From: an uncultured Oscillospiraceae bacterium
GTDB lineage: Bacteria; Bacillota; Clostridia; Oscillospirales; Oscillospiraceae
Direction: 5' to 3'
Assembly (NCBI GenBank): GCA_947631595.1
Contig: CANRLZ010000003.1
Location: forward strand, 1-64,000
DNA length: 64,000 nucleotides
Below, piece by piece: positions 1 to 7,496 of the stretch. Under the pieces are notes generated by a model that had not been told where the DNA came from, did no database searches, and saw nothing but the letters and a program-made list of their open reading frames with translations. A program made the position numbers and the translations under genes. Position 1 is the first letter of the stretch. Every line of letters starts with the position of its first letter.

Positions 1-475
1 TGCCCGCCTTACTTTGGGACACTTTGTCTCGCGGTGCCTTGCCCTTGGCCGGGGCGGTCTTATCCTTGGCCGGGCGGTCTTTCTTGGCCTTGTCCCCCTT
101 ACCGGCCTCCGGCCACTCCTTACTTTTAGAGGGACGGCCACGGCGGGCCGGTTTCTGCTCCGCCTCCAAATCAGCCAGCGGGCGCTCCCACGGGACCTTT
201 TCGCTTTCCGGGCGGGTGTCCGCCTCCGGGGTGGTGGCCTCCGGCGCTTTTTCTTCCGTGCCGGGGGTAGGAGCCTCCGGCTCTTTGGCCCCCTCGCCGG
301 GGGCGGCTGCCTCGGCCTCGTTGTTCAGCGCCACATCGCCAACCTCCGGCTGGGCGGGGCCGTCCTGCTCCGGCGCGGCAGGAGCGTTCTTGTCTGGGCC
401 AGGTTCAGCGGGGGTAACGGCTTCATCCATCGTGATCTGCTCACCCTGGCCGGTGTTCAGTTTTTCTTCTTCCAC
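1..475 (-). CDS. Low-complexity protein with basic AT-hook-like tail (partial, runs off left edge)
   Basis: An open frame reads leftward from GTG at 475 to the window edge without a stop, so the C-terminus is missing. The start is set by a strong SD (GGAGG at 483-487, 7 nt upstream); a TTG at 481 sits too close to it. The first ~95 residues are rich in Glu, Ala and Pro and look disordered. The rest turns strongly basic (Lys/Arg/Pro) and contains RRGRPSK, which resembles an AT-hook core that binds the DNA minor groove. The gene lies on the element side of a tRNA-derived attachment site, so it is probably part of a prophage or integrative element. No family is recognised; a DNA-binding role is inferred from composition only. 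Confidence 0.55.
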   Translation of the reverse strand, partial: MEEEKLNTGQGEQITMDEAVTPAEPGPDKNAPAAPEQDGPAQPEVGDVALNNEAEAAAPGEGAKEPEAPTPGTEEKAPEATTPEADTRPESEKVPWERPLADLEAEQKPARRGRPSKSKEWPEAGKGDKAKKDRPAKDKTAPAKGKAPRDKVSQSKAG

Positions 476-560
476 TTTCAAGCCTCCTTCATTTTTGTTG
501 TCTTGCACAAAGTTTGCAGTTTATTTTCTATAAATTGCCGATTTTCTCTGGAAATAAAAA

Positions 561-582
561 AGCCGGGCATTTCAGCCCGGCA
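561..582 (-). terminator. Hairpin, terminator-like on the minus strand
   Basis: GCCGGGC (562-568) pairs with GCCCGGC (575-581) around a 6-nt loop. On the minus strand it is followed by a run of T (from 560 downward). It lies upstream of the minus-strand gene starting at 475, so it would stop minus-strand transcription arriving from the right. Confidence 0.5.
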
Positions 583-620
583 GGGGGATCGTACCGCCTC
601 CTTTGAATTTGATATATGAA

Positions 621-652
621 AACGCCGCCCGTAGTCTCCATAGGGCGGCGCT
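621..652. repeat. Inverted repeat (8-bp stem)
   Basis: CGCCGCCC (623-630) and GGGCGGCG (643-650) form a stem with a 12-nt loop. There is no clean T-run on either side. It lies in the gene-free end of the integrated element. Confidence 0.4.
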
Positions 653-756
653 TATCAATGTTGGGGTATTTTGATAGATAAAACCTCTTGCTGACAGCTT
701 GCAAACCGTTGATTTTCCTGGGTTTCTTTCAAATCCTATAATTACACTCGGACCAA

Positions 757-790
757 AAAGGAGTACCTGTTGCGAGGCAGGTACTTCTTT
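757..790 (+). terminator. Probable rho-independent terminator
   Basis: AGTACCTG (762-769) pairs with CAGGTACT (778-785), with an A-run before and a T-rich stretch after, so it may act in both directions. It sits inside the 476-1188 stretch, which has no convincing gene. Confidence 0.5.
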
Positions 791-842
791 TCGTATGTTG
801 TACAACAGAACCCGCGGCCTCTTGCAGTATGATCCGCCGCAG

Positions 843-875
843 GCGGCCCAAAGCCGCATAGCGGCTCTGGGCCGC
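843..875. repeat. 15-bp hairpin abutting the tRNA remnant
   Basis: GCGGCCCA (843-850) pairs with TGGGCCGC (868-875) and AGCCGC (852-857) pairs with GCGGCT (861-866), with one A-C mismatch and an ATA loop. The stem ends exactly where the tRNA T-stem begins at 876. It could be an integrase or excisionase recognition structure at the element end. It is not a normal tRNA variable arm. Confidence 0.6.
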
Positions 876-903
876 GCGGGTTCAAGTCCCGCCACTCCGA
901 CCA
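876..903 (+). other. 3' tRNA remnant (probably tRNA-Pro), putative attachment site
   Basis: A T-stem (GCGGG 876-880, CCCGC 888-892) with loop TTCAAGT is followed by acceptor strand CACTCCG (893-899), A at position 73, and CCA (901-903). The matching 5' acceptor strand CGGAGTG is absent from the preceding ~80 bp, so this is only the 3' part of a tRNA gene. A C1-G72 pair with A73 is typical of bacterial tRNA-Pro. Site-specific integrases commonly recombine into tRNA 3' ends, leaving such a fragment at the distal junction. The natural tRNA terminator still follows it, so the element lies to the left and the host chromosome to the right. Confidence 0.7.
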
Positions 904-906
904 CCC

Positions 907-949
907 GGAAAGCCTTGGAACGACTACGTTCCAGGGCTTTTCTTTTTTT
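907..949 (+). terminator. tRNA transcription terminator
   Basis: AAAGCC (909-914) plus TGGAACG (916-922) pair with CGTTCCA (927-933) and GGCTTT (935-940), followed by a long T-run. It belongs to the tRNA gene whose 3' end remains just upstream. The remainder to 1118 holds nothing else I can support. Confidence 0.8.
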
Positions 950-1118
950 GCCCCACGCCCGTTTTCCGCCCCATGTCTAACACCTGTCTAACACTCCAGG
1001 CCGGAACCCAAGATGATCAACGTCTTGGGGACGAACTCCCCCAACCAGGCCCTGTCTGACTTTGTAACACATCATTGACAAACCTACAACGGAAGGGGAA
1101 CACCCCTGTGGAAAGGGC

Positions 1119-1147
1119 TTGCAAAGCGGGGGCGGGTGTGGTAAAAT
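1119..1147 (+). promoter_or_regulatory. Promoter of yebC
   Basis: TTGCAA (1119-1124) and TAAAAT (1142-1147) are 17 bp apart and lie 41 bp upstream of the yebC ATG. Confidence 0.7.
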
Positions 1148-1188
1148 ACTGGGGAATAATTTTACAAAACACGAAAGGGTCGATTTTC

Positions 1189-1917
1189 ATGTCCGGACAT
1201 TCCAAGTGGCATAACATCCAAAAAACCAAGGGCGCGGCGGACGCCAAGCGGTCTCAGGTCTTTACCAAGATCGCCAAGGAGATGATCGTGGCGGTGAAGA
1301 CCGGCGGCAGCGGCGACCCCGCCAACAACTCCCGCCTGGCCACCGTTATCGCCAAGGCCAAGGCCGCCAACATGCCCAACGACAACATCAAGCGCACCAT
1401 CGACCGCGCCCTGGGCTCGGGCAGCACCGACGCCTACGAGAACGTCACCTACGAAGGCTACGGCCCCAGCGGCGTGGCCGTGATCGTGGAGGCCCTCACC
1501 GACAACCGCAACCGCACCGCCCCCATGGTGCGCCACCTCTTCGACAAGTACGGCGGCAACCTGGGCGCCACAGGCTGCGTGTCTTGGTCCTTCGACCAGA
1601 AGGGCGTGATCGTCATTGAGAAAGAGGATCTGGACGAGGACACCGTTATGATGGACGCCCTGGACGCCGGGGCTGCCGACTTCGAGGCCCAGGAGGAGGT
1701 CTTTGAGATCACCACCGCCCCGGACGACTTTGCCGCCGTCCTCTCCGCCCTGGAGGAGAAGGGTTACGCCTTCCTCTCCGCCGAGGTGGCCATGGTGCCC
1801 CAGAACTACGTCAAGCTGGAGAACGAGGACGACGTGAAGAACATGGAGAAGCTCATCGAGCTGCTGGAGGACGACGACGACGTGCAGAACGTCTACCACA
1901 ACTGGGATCAGGACTGA
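1189..1917 (+). CDS. yebC: YebC/PmpR family translation/regulatory protein
   Basis: This 242-aa protein begins with the family signature GHSKWHNIQ at residues 3-11 and has the usual length and acidic C-terminal region of the YebC/PmpR family. Members act in the cytoplasm; they were long described as transcriptional regulators, and some are reported to help ribosomes through difficult motifs. The ATG at 1189 is chosen because homologs start [11 protein letters not shown]; an in-frame extension upstream would cross the promoter. It is monocistronic: its own promoter precedes it and a strong terminator follows 17 bp after the stop. Assignment to the family is secure; the exact role here is not visible from sequence. 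Confidence 0.95.
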   Translation: MSGHSKWHNIQKTKGAADAKRSQVFTKIAKEMIVAVKTGGSGDPANNSRLATVIAKAKAANMPNDNIKRTIDRALGSGSTDAYENVTYEGYGPSGVAVIVEALTDNRNRTAPMVRHLFDKYGGNLGATGCVSWSFDQKGVIVIEKEDLDEDTVMMDALDAGAADFEAQEEVFEITTAPDDFAAVLSALEEKGYAFLSAEVAMVPQNYVKLENEDDVKNMEKLIELLEDDDDVQNVYHNWDQD

Positions 1918-1933
1918 GCGCTCATACACAACG

Positions 1934-1971
1934 AAAAGCCGCCGCGGATGGTCGTCCGCGGCGGCTTTTTT
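1934..1971 (+). terminator. Terminator of yebC
   Basis: AAGCCGCCGCGGA pairs with TCCGCGGCGGC (1955-1965) and is followed by six T, a strong rho-independent terminator. Confidence 0.9.
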
Positions 1972-2040
1972 GCCTTTCGGAAGTATCATTTCGGGCTTTT
2001 GCGGCATACTAAGGCCATCCATATCACGGAGGCGTTGACG

Positions 2041-2490
2041 GTGAAGATGACCAATCAGGAGTACAACAAATACGTGGAGCGCAAGGCCAAGCCCTCGCCC
2101 ATCTGGAAAGACCTGTGTTGGGCGTTCGTGGTGGGCGGGCTGATCTGCGCGGGGGGTCAGGGCCTTATGGAACTCTATCAATACCTGGGCGCCTCCAAGG
2201 ACGACGCCGGGGCATGGACGTCCATCACCCTCATCTTCCTGGCGGCGCTCCTCACCGGCCTGGGCGTCTTTGACGACATCGCCAAGCGGGCGGGGGCGGG
2301 GACGCTGGTGCCCATCACCGGCTTTTCCAACGCCATGGCCTCCCCGGCCCTGGAGTTCAAAAGCGAGGGGCTTGTCCTGGGCACCGGGGCCAAGCTGTTC
2401 ACCGTGGCCGGGCCGGTGCTGGTGTACGGCATCTCCGCCGCCATCCTATACGGCGTCATCCTGTGCCTGGTGGGGCTGGCTGGGGCGTAA
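2041..2490 (+). CDS. spoVAC: Stage V sporulation protein AC
   Basis: SpoVAC is an inner-membrane component of the dipicolinic-acid channel of the spore; homologs behave like mechanosensitive channels. The 149-aa product matches the family length (about 150 aa), starts with a short polar segment (TNQEYNKYV) and has hydrophobic segments near residues 25-45, 62-80 and 128-148. GTG at 2041 is preferred over ATG at 2047 because GGAGG (2028-2032) is 8 nt upstream of it. The usual partners spoVAD and spoVAE are not next to it: a hairpin array and a convergent gene follow. Expression would be expected in the forespore under sigma-G, but I see no clear sigma-G promoter. Confidence 0.92.
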   Translation: MKMTNQEYNKYVERKAKPSPIWKDLCWAFVVGGLICAGGQGLMELYQYLGASKDDAGAWTSITLIFLAALLTGLGVFDDIAKRAGAGTLVPITGFSNAMASPALEFKSEGLVLGTGAKLFTVAGPVLVYGISAAILYGVILCLVGLAGA

Positions 2491-2504
2491 AAGCCCGATA
2501 CAAA

Positions 2505-2776
2505 GAGGAGTGACAAGGCAAACGCCTTGTCACTCCTCAGTTTGTCAAAAAAGCCTCGCAGAGTTTTGCGCCGCTAGGCGCGAAAGACTCATAGGAAATT
2601 TTTTCCGGCGGCATGTACGTCGGAAAAAATACATCTCGGCCCGCAAACGTGCGAGCCGGCCGCCCTCGCGGCGGCCGGGGAGTGCGCTGCAGTGGGCCGC
2701 AAAAACTGTCAAAGAAGCGGTTCGACCGCTTCTTTGACAGTCTCAGGAGTGACAAGGCAAACGCCTTGTCACTCCT
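2505..2776. repeat. MITE-like array of six hairpins with terminal inverted repeats
   Basis: This gene-free block is made almost wholly of inverted repeats. The left end is a 15-bp hairpin (GAGGAGTGACAAGGC, loop AAAC, 2505-2538). Then come a weaker stem at 2561-2590, a 10-bp stem at 2598-2630, a 9-bp GC stem at 2656-2678, a perfect 17-bp stem with a TCG loop at 2705-2741, and at the right end the same hairpin as on the left (2745-2776). The two ends also match as inverted repeats: about 48 bp at 2505-2554 against the complement of 2728-2776. No transposase is inside and no target duplication is evident. The right hairpin contains the stop codon of the convergent GTPase gene. A non-autonomous mobile repeat or a structured RNA are both possible. 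Confidence 0.75.
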
Positions 2777-5429
2777 TTTTCGCTTCCCGCAGGGCCTTCT
2801 CCATGGCCTGGGCTACGGGCTGAGACGGGGAGGGGAGCTGGCTCCGGCGCACCAGGGCCTGGATCTGCCCCAGGGCGGCCTCCACCTCCTCCCGGAGGGC
2901 GGTGGCGGACACCCGCAGCGCCCCGTGGCCCAGGATGATGACCTGCACCAGCCCGTCGGAGGTGGCTACCCGCACCCGGTTTTCCTTCCTCAGGCGATAG
3001 GTCGCCTTCTCGATGTAGGCGTCGGCGGTCTCCGCCTCCTTGGTGTACACCACGGTGATGTTGTGGTGCCGCTCCACCTTTTCCACCCCGCCGTGGACCT
3101 TGTACGCGTCAAACACCAGGATGACCCGGTTGCCCCGGTAGCCCTGGTAGTTGCTCAAAAGCTCGGTCAGGGCCACCCGCGCGGCGTCCAGGCTCTGCTG
3201 GGCCAGGGCCTTCAGCTCCTCCCAGGCGAAGATGATGTTGTACCCGTCCACCAGTAGATACTCTTTTCTGTCCGGCCCAAGGTCCACCTCCACCTTGTCG
3301 GGCAGGGTGGGCGCGGACTTTGGCGTAGTCATGGGCCGTGGCCCAGGGGCCTTGATGGGGCCGTAGGTGCGCTCAAAGATGGCCTGAAGTTCCGCGTCCT
3401 GGGCGGCGGTGCCGGTGTAGACGGTGGGGGCGGGCGCCTGGGACGCCGCCTTTGCGTCCTCCACCGCCCCGTCCTGGAGGCGCAGGCCGCTGGAGACGTG
3501 GGCGTGGGCGGGCACCTCCTGCCAGGGGACGGAGTGCCCCGCGCCGTGGGAGCAGAAGATGGAGTCCGCCGGGTTCTCCGTGTCCCGTTCCGGGTCGTAG
3601 CCCAGCTCGGAGACCACCCGCTCCTGATCCCGGCAGGGACGGTAGCCCCCCAGGCGGCAGTTGACCCGCCCCAGGCCGTGGGTGTAGGCCGCCACCTGGG
3701 CGGGGTAATCCCCAAAGGCGGCCACCCCCACCGAGCCGGTGAGAATGACCTCCTGGCCCACCGTCTCAGGTTCCTGGGTCTCCGCCCCCATCTGGGCCAG
3801 GTCTGACATGGCGCGGCCCACATCCCCCTGGGGGACCTCCAGCCGGAAGTCGTACCAAGGCTCCAGCAGGACGCTGTGGCCGGACATCAGCCCCTGGCGC
3901 ATGGCCCGGCAGGCGGCCTGGCGGAAGTCGCCCCCCTCGGTGTGCTTGGGGTGGGCCCGTCCGGCGATGAGGGTGACGTTCAGGTCGGTGACCGGCGAGC
4001 CGGTGAGCACCCCCGGATGGCTCTGCCCCTCCAGGGCGCTGAGGATGAGCCGCTGCCAGGGGAAGTCCAGCGTCTCCTGGGGACAGCGGGTGAAAAACCG
4101 CAGGCCGCTCCCCGGCGGGGCGGGTTCCAGGAGCAGGTGTACCTCCGCGTAGTGCCGCAGAGGCTCGAAGTGCCCGATGCCGATGGCCGGGGCGTCCAAC
4201 GTCTCCCGGTAGACGATCGCGCCGGGGCCGAACTCGCACCGCAGCCCGAAGCGATCGGCGAGCACCCGGCGCAGCACCTTCCCCTGGATGCCCCCCATGA
4301 GCTGGACCCGGATGGTTCTGTTCTGGGCGTCCCAGGACACCCGGAGCAGGGGGTCCTCCTCCGCCAACTGCCGGAAACTGGGGTAGACGGCGTAGGGGTC
4401 CTGTCCGTCGGGGAGGATCACCTGGTAGGAGAGGACGGGCTGGAGGGCGGGGGCGTCCCGCGCCGGCGCGTCCCCAAAGCCCTGGCCGGGCAGGGCGCGG
4501 GTGAGGCCGGTGACGGCGCACAGCGTACCCGCCGGCGCCACGTCCACCATCTGGAATTTCTCCCCGGAGTAGAGCCGGATCTGATCCACCTTTTCCTCCC
4601 AGATATCCGCCTCGTCCAGTCCGGGGCGGCGGTTGGAGAGGGTGGTCTTCACCTTCAGCGCGCCGCCGGTGATTTTCAGATGGGTGACCTGGCCGCCGCC
4701 CTGGGGGTGCTCCACCTTGTAGATCTGGGCGGAGAAGGTCTCCGGGTAGCTTTTCCGGGGCAGAAGGGCCTCCAGGCCGTCCAGAAATTCCGCCACCCCG
4801 TCCAGCTTCAGCGCCGAGCCGAACCAGCAGGGGAAGAGCTTGCGCTGGGCGATGAGGCGGGGGAGAACGTCAGGGGAGAGGGCGCCCTTGTCCAGATACT
4901 CGGCCAAGGTCTCCTCGTCGCACAGCGCCACCGACTCCCAGAAGTTGTCGTCCCGCGGGCCGGAGAAGTCCACGCAGCGGTCGCTGAGCGCCCCGCGCAG
5001 CTCGTCCATCAGATTTTCCTTCCCCCGGTTGGGCAGGTCCATCTTGTTGCAGAAGAGGAAGACGGGCACCCCGTAGCGCTCCAACAGCCGCCACAGGGTC
5101 CGGGTGTGGCTCTGCACCCCGTCGGTGCCGCTGACCACCAACAGCGCGCAGTCCATCACCCCCAGCGCCCGCTCCATCTCGGCGGAAAAGTCCACATGGC
5201 CGGGGGTGTCCAGAAGGGTGATCTGCCGCCGGCCCAGGGGGAAGACCGCCTGCTTGGAGAAGATGGTGATGCCCCGTTCCCGCTCCAGGGCGTCGGTGTC
5301 CAGAAAGCTGTCCTTGTGATCCACCCGCCCCAGGGCGCGCAGCTGCCCGGCGGTGTAGAGGATGGCCTCGGAGAGCGTCGTCTTCCCCGCGTCCACATGG
5401 GCCAGAATGCCCAGCACCGTATTCTCCAC
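2769..5429 (-). CDS. TetM/EF-G-like ribosomal GTPase fused to a YacP/Rae1-like NYN endoribonuclease domain
   Basis: The 886-aa product has translation-GTPase motifs AHVDAGKT (10-17), RERGIT (50-55), DTPGHVDF (74-81) and NKMD (128-131), then EF-G domains II-V to about residue 640 as in tetracycline ribosomal-protection proteins. At the TetM tip motif (YSPVST) it has HPKHTE within 492-502, so tetracycline resistance is doubtful. After a linker (~640-720), residues 723-886 match YacP/Rae1, the B. subtilis ribosome-dependent endoribonuclease: VDGYN (D728), VFDA (D774), ETAD (D803) and ATSD (D825) keep the acidic NYN active-site pattern. GTG at 5429 is chosen because the ATG at 5468 lies in the -10 of the promoter at 5459-5487. 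The stop codon lies in a repeat hairpin. A ribosome-targeted nuclease role is inferred. Confidence 0.88.
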   Translation of the reverse strand: MENTVLGILAHVDAGKTTLSEAILYTAGQLRALGRVDHKDSFLDTDALERERGITIFSKQAVFPLGRRQITLLDTPGHVDFSAEMERALGVMDCALLVVSGTDGVQSHTRTLWRLLERYGVPVFLFCNKMDLPNRGKENLMDELRGALSDRCVDFSGPRDDNFWESVALCDEETLAEYLDKGALSPDVLPRLIAQRKLFPCWFGSALKLDGVAEFLDGLEALLPRKSYPETFSAQIYKVEHPQGGGQVTHLKITGGALKVKTTLSNRRPGLDEADIWEEKVDQIRLYSGEKFQMVDVAPAGTLCAVTGLTRALPGQGFGDAPARDAPALQPVLSYQVILPDGQDPYAVYPSFRQLAEEDPLLRVSWDAQNRTIRVQLMGGIQGKVLRRVLADRFGLRCEFGPGAIVYRETLDAPAIGIGHFEPLRHYAEVHLLLEPAPPGSGLRFFTRCPQETLDFPWQRLILSALEGQSHPGVLTGSPVTDLNVTLIAGRAHPKHTEGGDFRQAACRAMRQGLMSGHSVLLEPWYDFRLEVPQGDVGRAMSDLAQMGAETQEPETVGQEVILTGSVGVAAFGDYPAQVAAYTHGLGRVNCRLGGYRPCRDQERVVSELGYDPERDTENPADSIFCSHGAGHSVPWQEVPAHAHVSSGLRLQDGAVEDAKAASQAPAPTVYTGTAAQDAELQAIFERTYGPIKAPGPRPMTTPKSAPTLPDKVEVDLGPDRKEYLLVDGYNIIFAWEELKALAQQSLDAARVALTELLSNYQGYRGNRVILVFDAYKVHGGVEKVERHHNITVVYTKEAETADAYIEKATYRLRKENRVRVATSDGLVQVIILGHGALRVSATALREEVEAALGQIQALVRRSQLPSPSQPVAQAMEKALREAKKE

Positions 5430-5458
5430 GCCCCGCGCCCCCTTCCTCGGATCATACC

Positions 5459-5487
5459 ATTTTACCACAGCCAGGCTGGGCGCACAA
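5459..5487 (-). promoter_or_regulatory. Promoter of the GTPase-NYN fusion gene
   Basis: Reading leftward, TTGTGC (complement of 5482-5487) and TAAAAT (complement of 5459-5464) are 17 bp apart. The -10 covers the possible upstream ATG, supporting the GTG start at 5429. Confidence 0.65.
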
Positions 5488-5495
5488 GGCCCAGG

Positions 5496-7496
5496 TCAGC
5501 CCACGATCTTGTAGTATGCCCGGGCGGTGAGGCGGTAGACGGCGGCGTAGAGGAGCAGGAACACCCCGAACACCCCCAGGGTACACCCCAGCTCCAGCCA
5601 GAGGTCGTAGACCCCGAAGAGGGAGAGCAGCCAGCGCACCAGGGGGAAGTTAAACGCCAGATGCACCGCGCTCACCAGCAGCGGGGCGAAAAAGACCACC
5701 AGGAGCTGGCCGTCCACCGAGCGGCGGATGGTCGCCCGATCCATGCCCACCGAGCGCAGGATGCGGTAGCGCGCCTGATCCTCGTAGCCCTCCACCAACT
5801 GCTTATAGTAGATGATGAGCACCGTGGCCAGCAAAAAGAGGCCGCCCAGAAAAATTCCCAGGAAGAAAAAGCCGCTGTTCAGGGCGTAGTACTCCTGGGC
5901 GAAACTCTCCCGGTCCCGGAAGGTGAGACCGTCGAACTGCCCCGCGCCGGACCAGTCACTGGCCGGGAAGGCGTGCAGGGCGGTGGCGTAGCTCGCCGGG
6001 TCGCCCCCCAGATCCCAGTAGGCGTACCAGTTGAGGGGGAGACCCCCCAGGCCGCTCTGGGCGCGGAGTTGAGACAACTGGGCCAGCGCCTCCCCCGGCA
6101 GGGCTATGTAGTAGTCCTCCGAACCCACGTACAGCAGGGCGGAGATCACGTCGGGGATGGTCTCCAGCGGCTCTCCCACCGGGTACTCCACCGCGCCATC
6201 GCCAAAGCGCAGCGTCAGCGTCTTTTCGGCAAAGCCGCCGTCGCGGTAGATGTGAGCGGCGCCGTCCCGGGGGATGGAGAGGCCCGTGCGCTCCTCGTAG
6301 GTCTCGTAGGGCATGAGGTAGAGGTAGGATCGGTTCTGCCCGGACCCGGTCGCATCCTCCCGAAACACCCCGTCTCCGTCCTTCACAAACCACAGGCTGG
6401 TGTAGGCGGCCTGGCCCACCTTCCGGGCATTGGGGTACCCCCAGCGCTGGGCGCAGGCGGCGAACCGCGCGTCCAGGGCGTCCGGGTCCAGAGGGGTTTC
6501 CGACGCCGGGTCGTAAGTGACGGAGACGGTGACCTCCCCGGGATAGCGCCGGGGGATCAGCGCTTCCGAGCCGGCGTAGAGCGTCAGCGTGCCCGACACC
6601 ATCACCAGCACCATGGTGCACAGCACGCAGATGTTCGCCAGCCCCACGGCGTTGCGCTTCATGCGGTAGAGCATCCCGGAGAGGCCGATGAAGTGGGTGG
6701 GGCGGTAGTAGAAGGACTTGTTTTTCTTCAGCAGCTTCAGGATGACGATGCTCACGGCGGTGAAGAGGCAGTAGGTGCCCAGAATGACCAGAAAGACCGC
6801 CGGGAAGTAGAGGACCAAGGCGTCCGCGGCGGAGGCGACCCCGAGGGCGATGGCGTAGCCGCCGCCCAGGGCGAGCAGCCCCACCAGCGCCAGGAGCCGC
6901 CGGGTCTTGGGTTCCTTTTCCCCCACGGCGCTCTCCCGCAGCAGCTCCACCGGCTTCTGGAGCTTCACCCGGGCCAGGTCCAGCAGGAGGTTGAGCAGCA
7001 AAATGACGGCGAAGAACACCGCCGTGGTGGCCATTGCGGAGAGGGAGGGGGCGGCGGAGAAGATGGGCGGCATATCCATCAGCGCGCACAGCAGGGCGGT
7101 ACACACCCCCTGGAGGGCCATCCCCGCCAACAGCCCGCCCCCGATCCCCGCCAGGGCCAGGTACAGCGTCTCAAACCCCAGGGTCAGGGCGATGTGCCCC
7201 TTGCCCATGCCCAGGATGTTGGAAAGCCCCAGCTCCCGCTGCCGCCGCTTGGAGAGGAAGCGGCCGGTGTAAGTCAGAAAGATGACCGCGAAAAGGCCAA
7301 TCACGAAGGAGCCGATGAGCATAAAGGAGCTGAGGTAGACGTACCGGGTGCTGTCCGGCCACAGCTCTGGGCGGTTCAGGGCCAGGACAAGATAAAAAGC
7401 AGCGCAAGTGGCCAGGACGGTGAACAGATAGGGCAGGTAGAACTGCCGACCCCGGCGGATGTTTTGCAGGGCCAGGCGGGGGTAGAGCTTACCCAC
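5496..7496 (-). CDS. FtsX-like permease of a Bce-type ABC transporter
   Basis: This 666-aa membrane protein has the BceB layout: an N-terminal hydrophobic hairpin, several membrane segments, a large extracytoplasmic domain roughly between residues 300 and 530, then C-terminal FtsX-type segments. BceAB-type transporters detoxify or sense cell-wall-active peptide antibiotics by freeing lipid targets. GTG at 7496 is favoured because GGAGG lies 8 nt upstream; GTG at 7505 overlaps that SD. The start overlaps the end of the ATPase gene by 8 bp, so the two are translationally coupled. No BceRS-like sensor kinase or regulator lies in the window. Substrate unknown. Confidence 0.87.
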   Translation of the reverse strand: MGKLYPRLALQNIRRGRQFYLPYLFTVLATCAAFYLVLALNRPELWPDSTRYVYLSSFMLIGSFVIGLFAVIFLTYTGRFLSKRRQRELGLSNILGMGKGHIALTLGFETLYLALAGIGGGLLAGMALQGVCTALLCALMDMPPIFSAAPSLSAMATTAVFFAVILLLNLLLDLARVKLQKPVELLRESAVGEKEPKTRRLLALVGLLALGGGYAIALGVASAADALVLYFPAVFLVILGTYCLFTAVSIVILKLLKKNKSFYYRPTHFIGLSGMLYRMKRNAVGLANICVLCTMVLVMVSGTLTLYAGSEALIPRRYPGEVTVSVTYDPASETPLDPDALDARFAACAQRWGYPNARKVGQAAYTSLWFVKDGDGVFREDATGSGQNRSYLYLMPYETYEERTGLSIPRDGAAHIYRDGGFAEKTLTLRFGDGAVEYPVGEPLETIPDVISALLYVGSEDYYIALPGEALAQLSQLRAQSGLGGLPLNWYAYWDLGGDPASYATALHAFPASDWSGAGQFDGLTFRDRESFAQEYYALNSGFFFLGIFLGGLFLLATVLIIYYKQLVEGYEDQARYRILRSVGMDRATIRRSVDGQLLVVFFAPLLVSAVHLAFNFPLVRWLLSLFGVYDLWLELGCTLGVFGVFLLLYAAVYRLTARAYYKIVG

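Noticed and set aside
572..904. Minus-strand frame starting MVGVAGLEPA across the tRNA remnant
   Set aside because: This start is the usual artefact of translating the complement of a tRNA 3' end; it also spans terminator hairpins.
829..905. Complete tRNA gene
   Set aside because: The 5' acceptor strand, D-arm and anticodon arm are not present upstream of the T-arm; only the 3' portion exists.
989..1075. Short frame ending [11 protein letters not shown] before yebC, considered as an integrase remnant
   Set aside because: Only 27 codons between stops and no tyrosine-recombinase motif.
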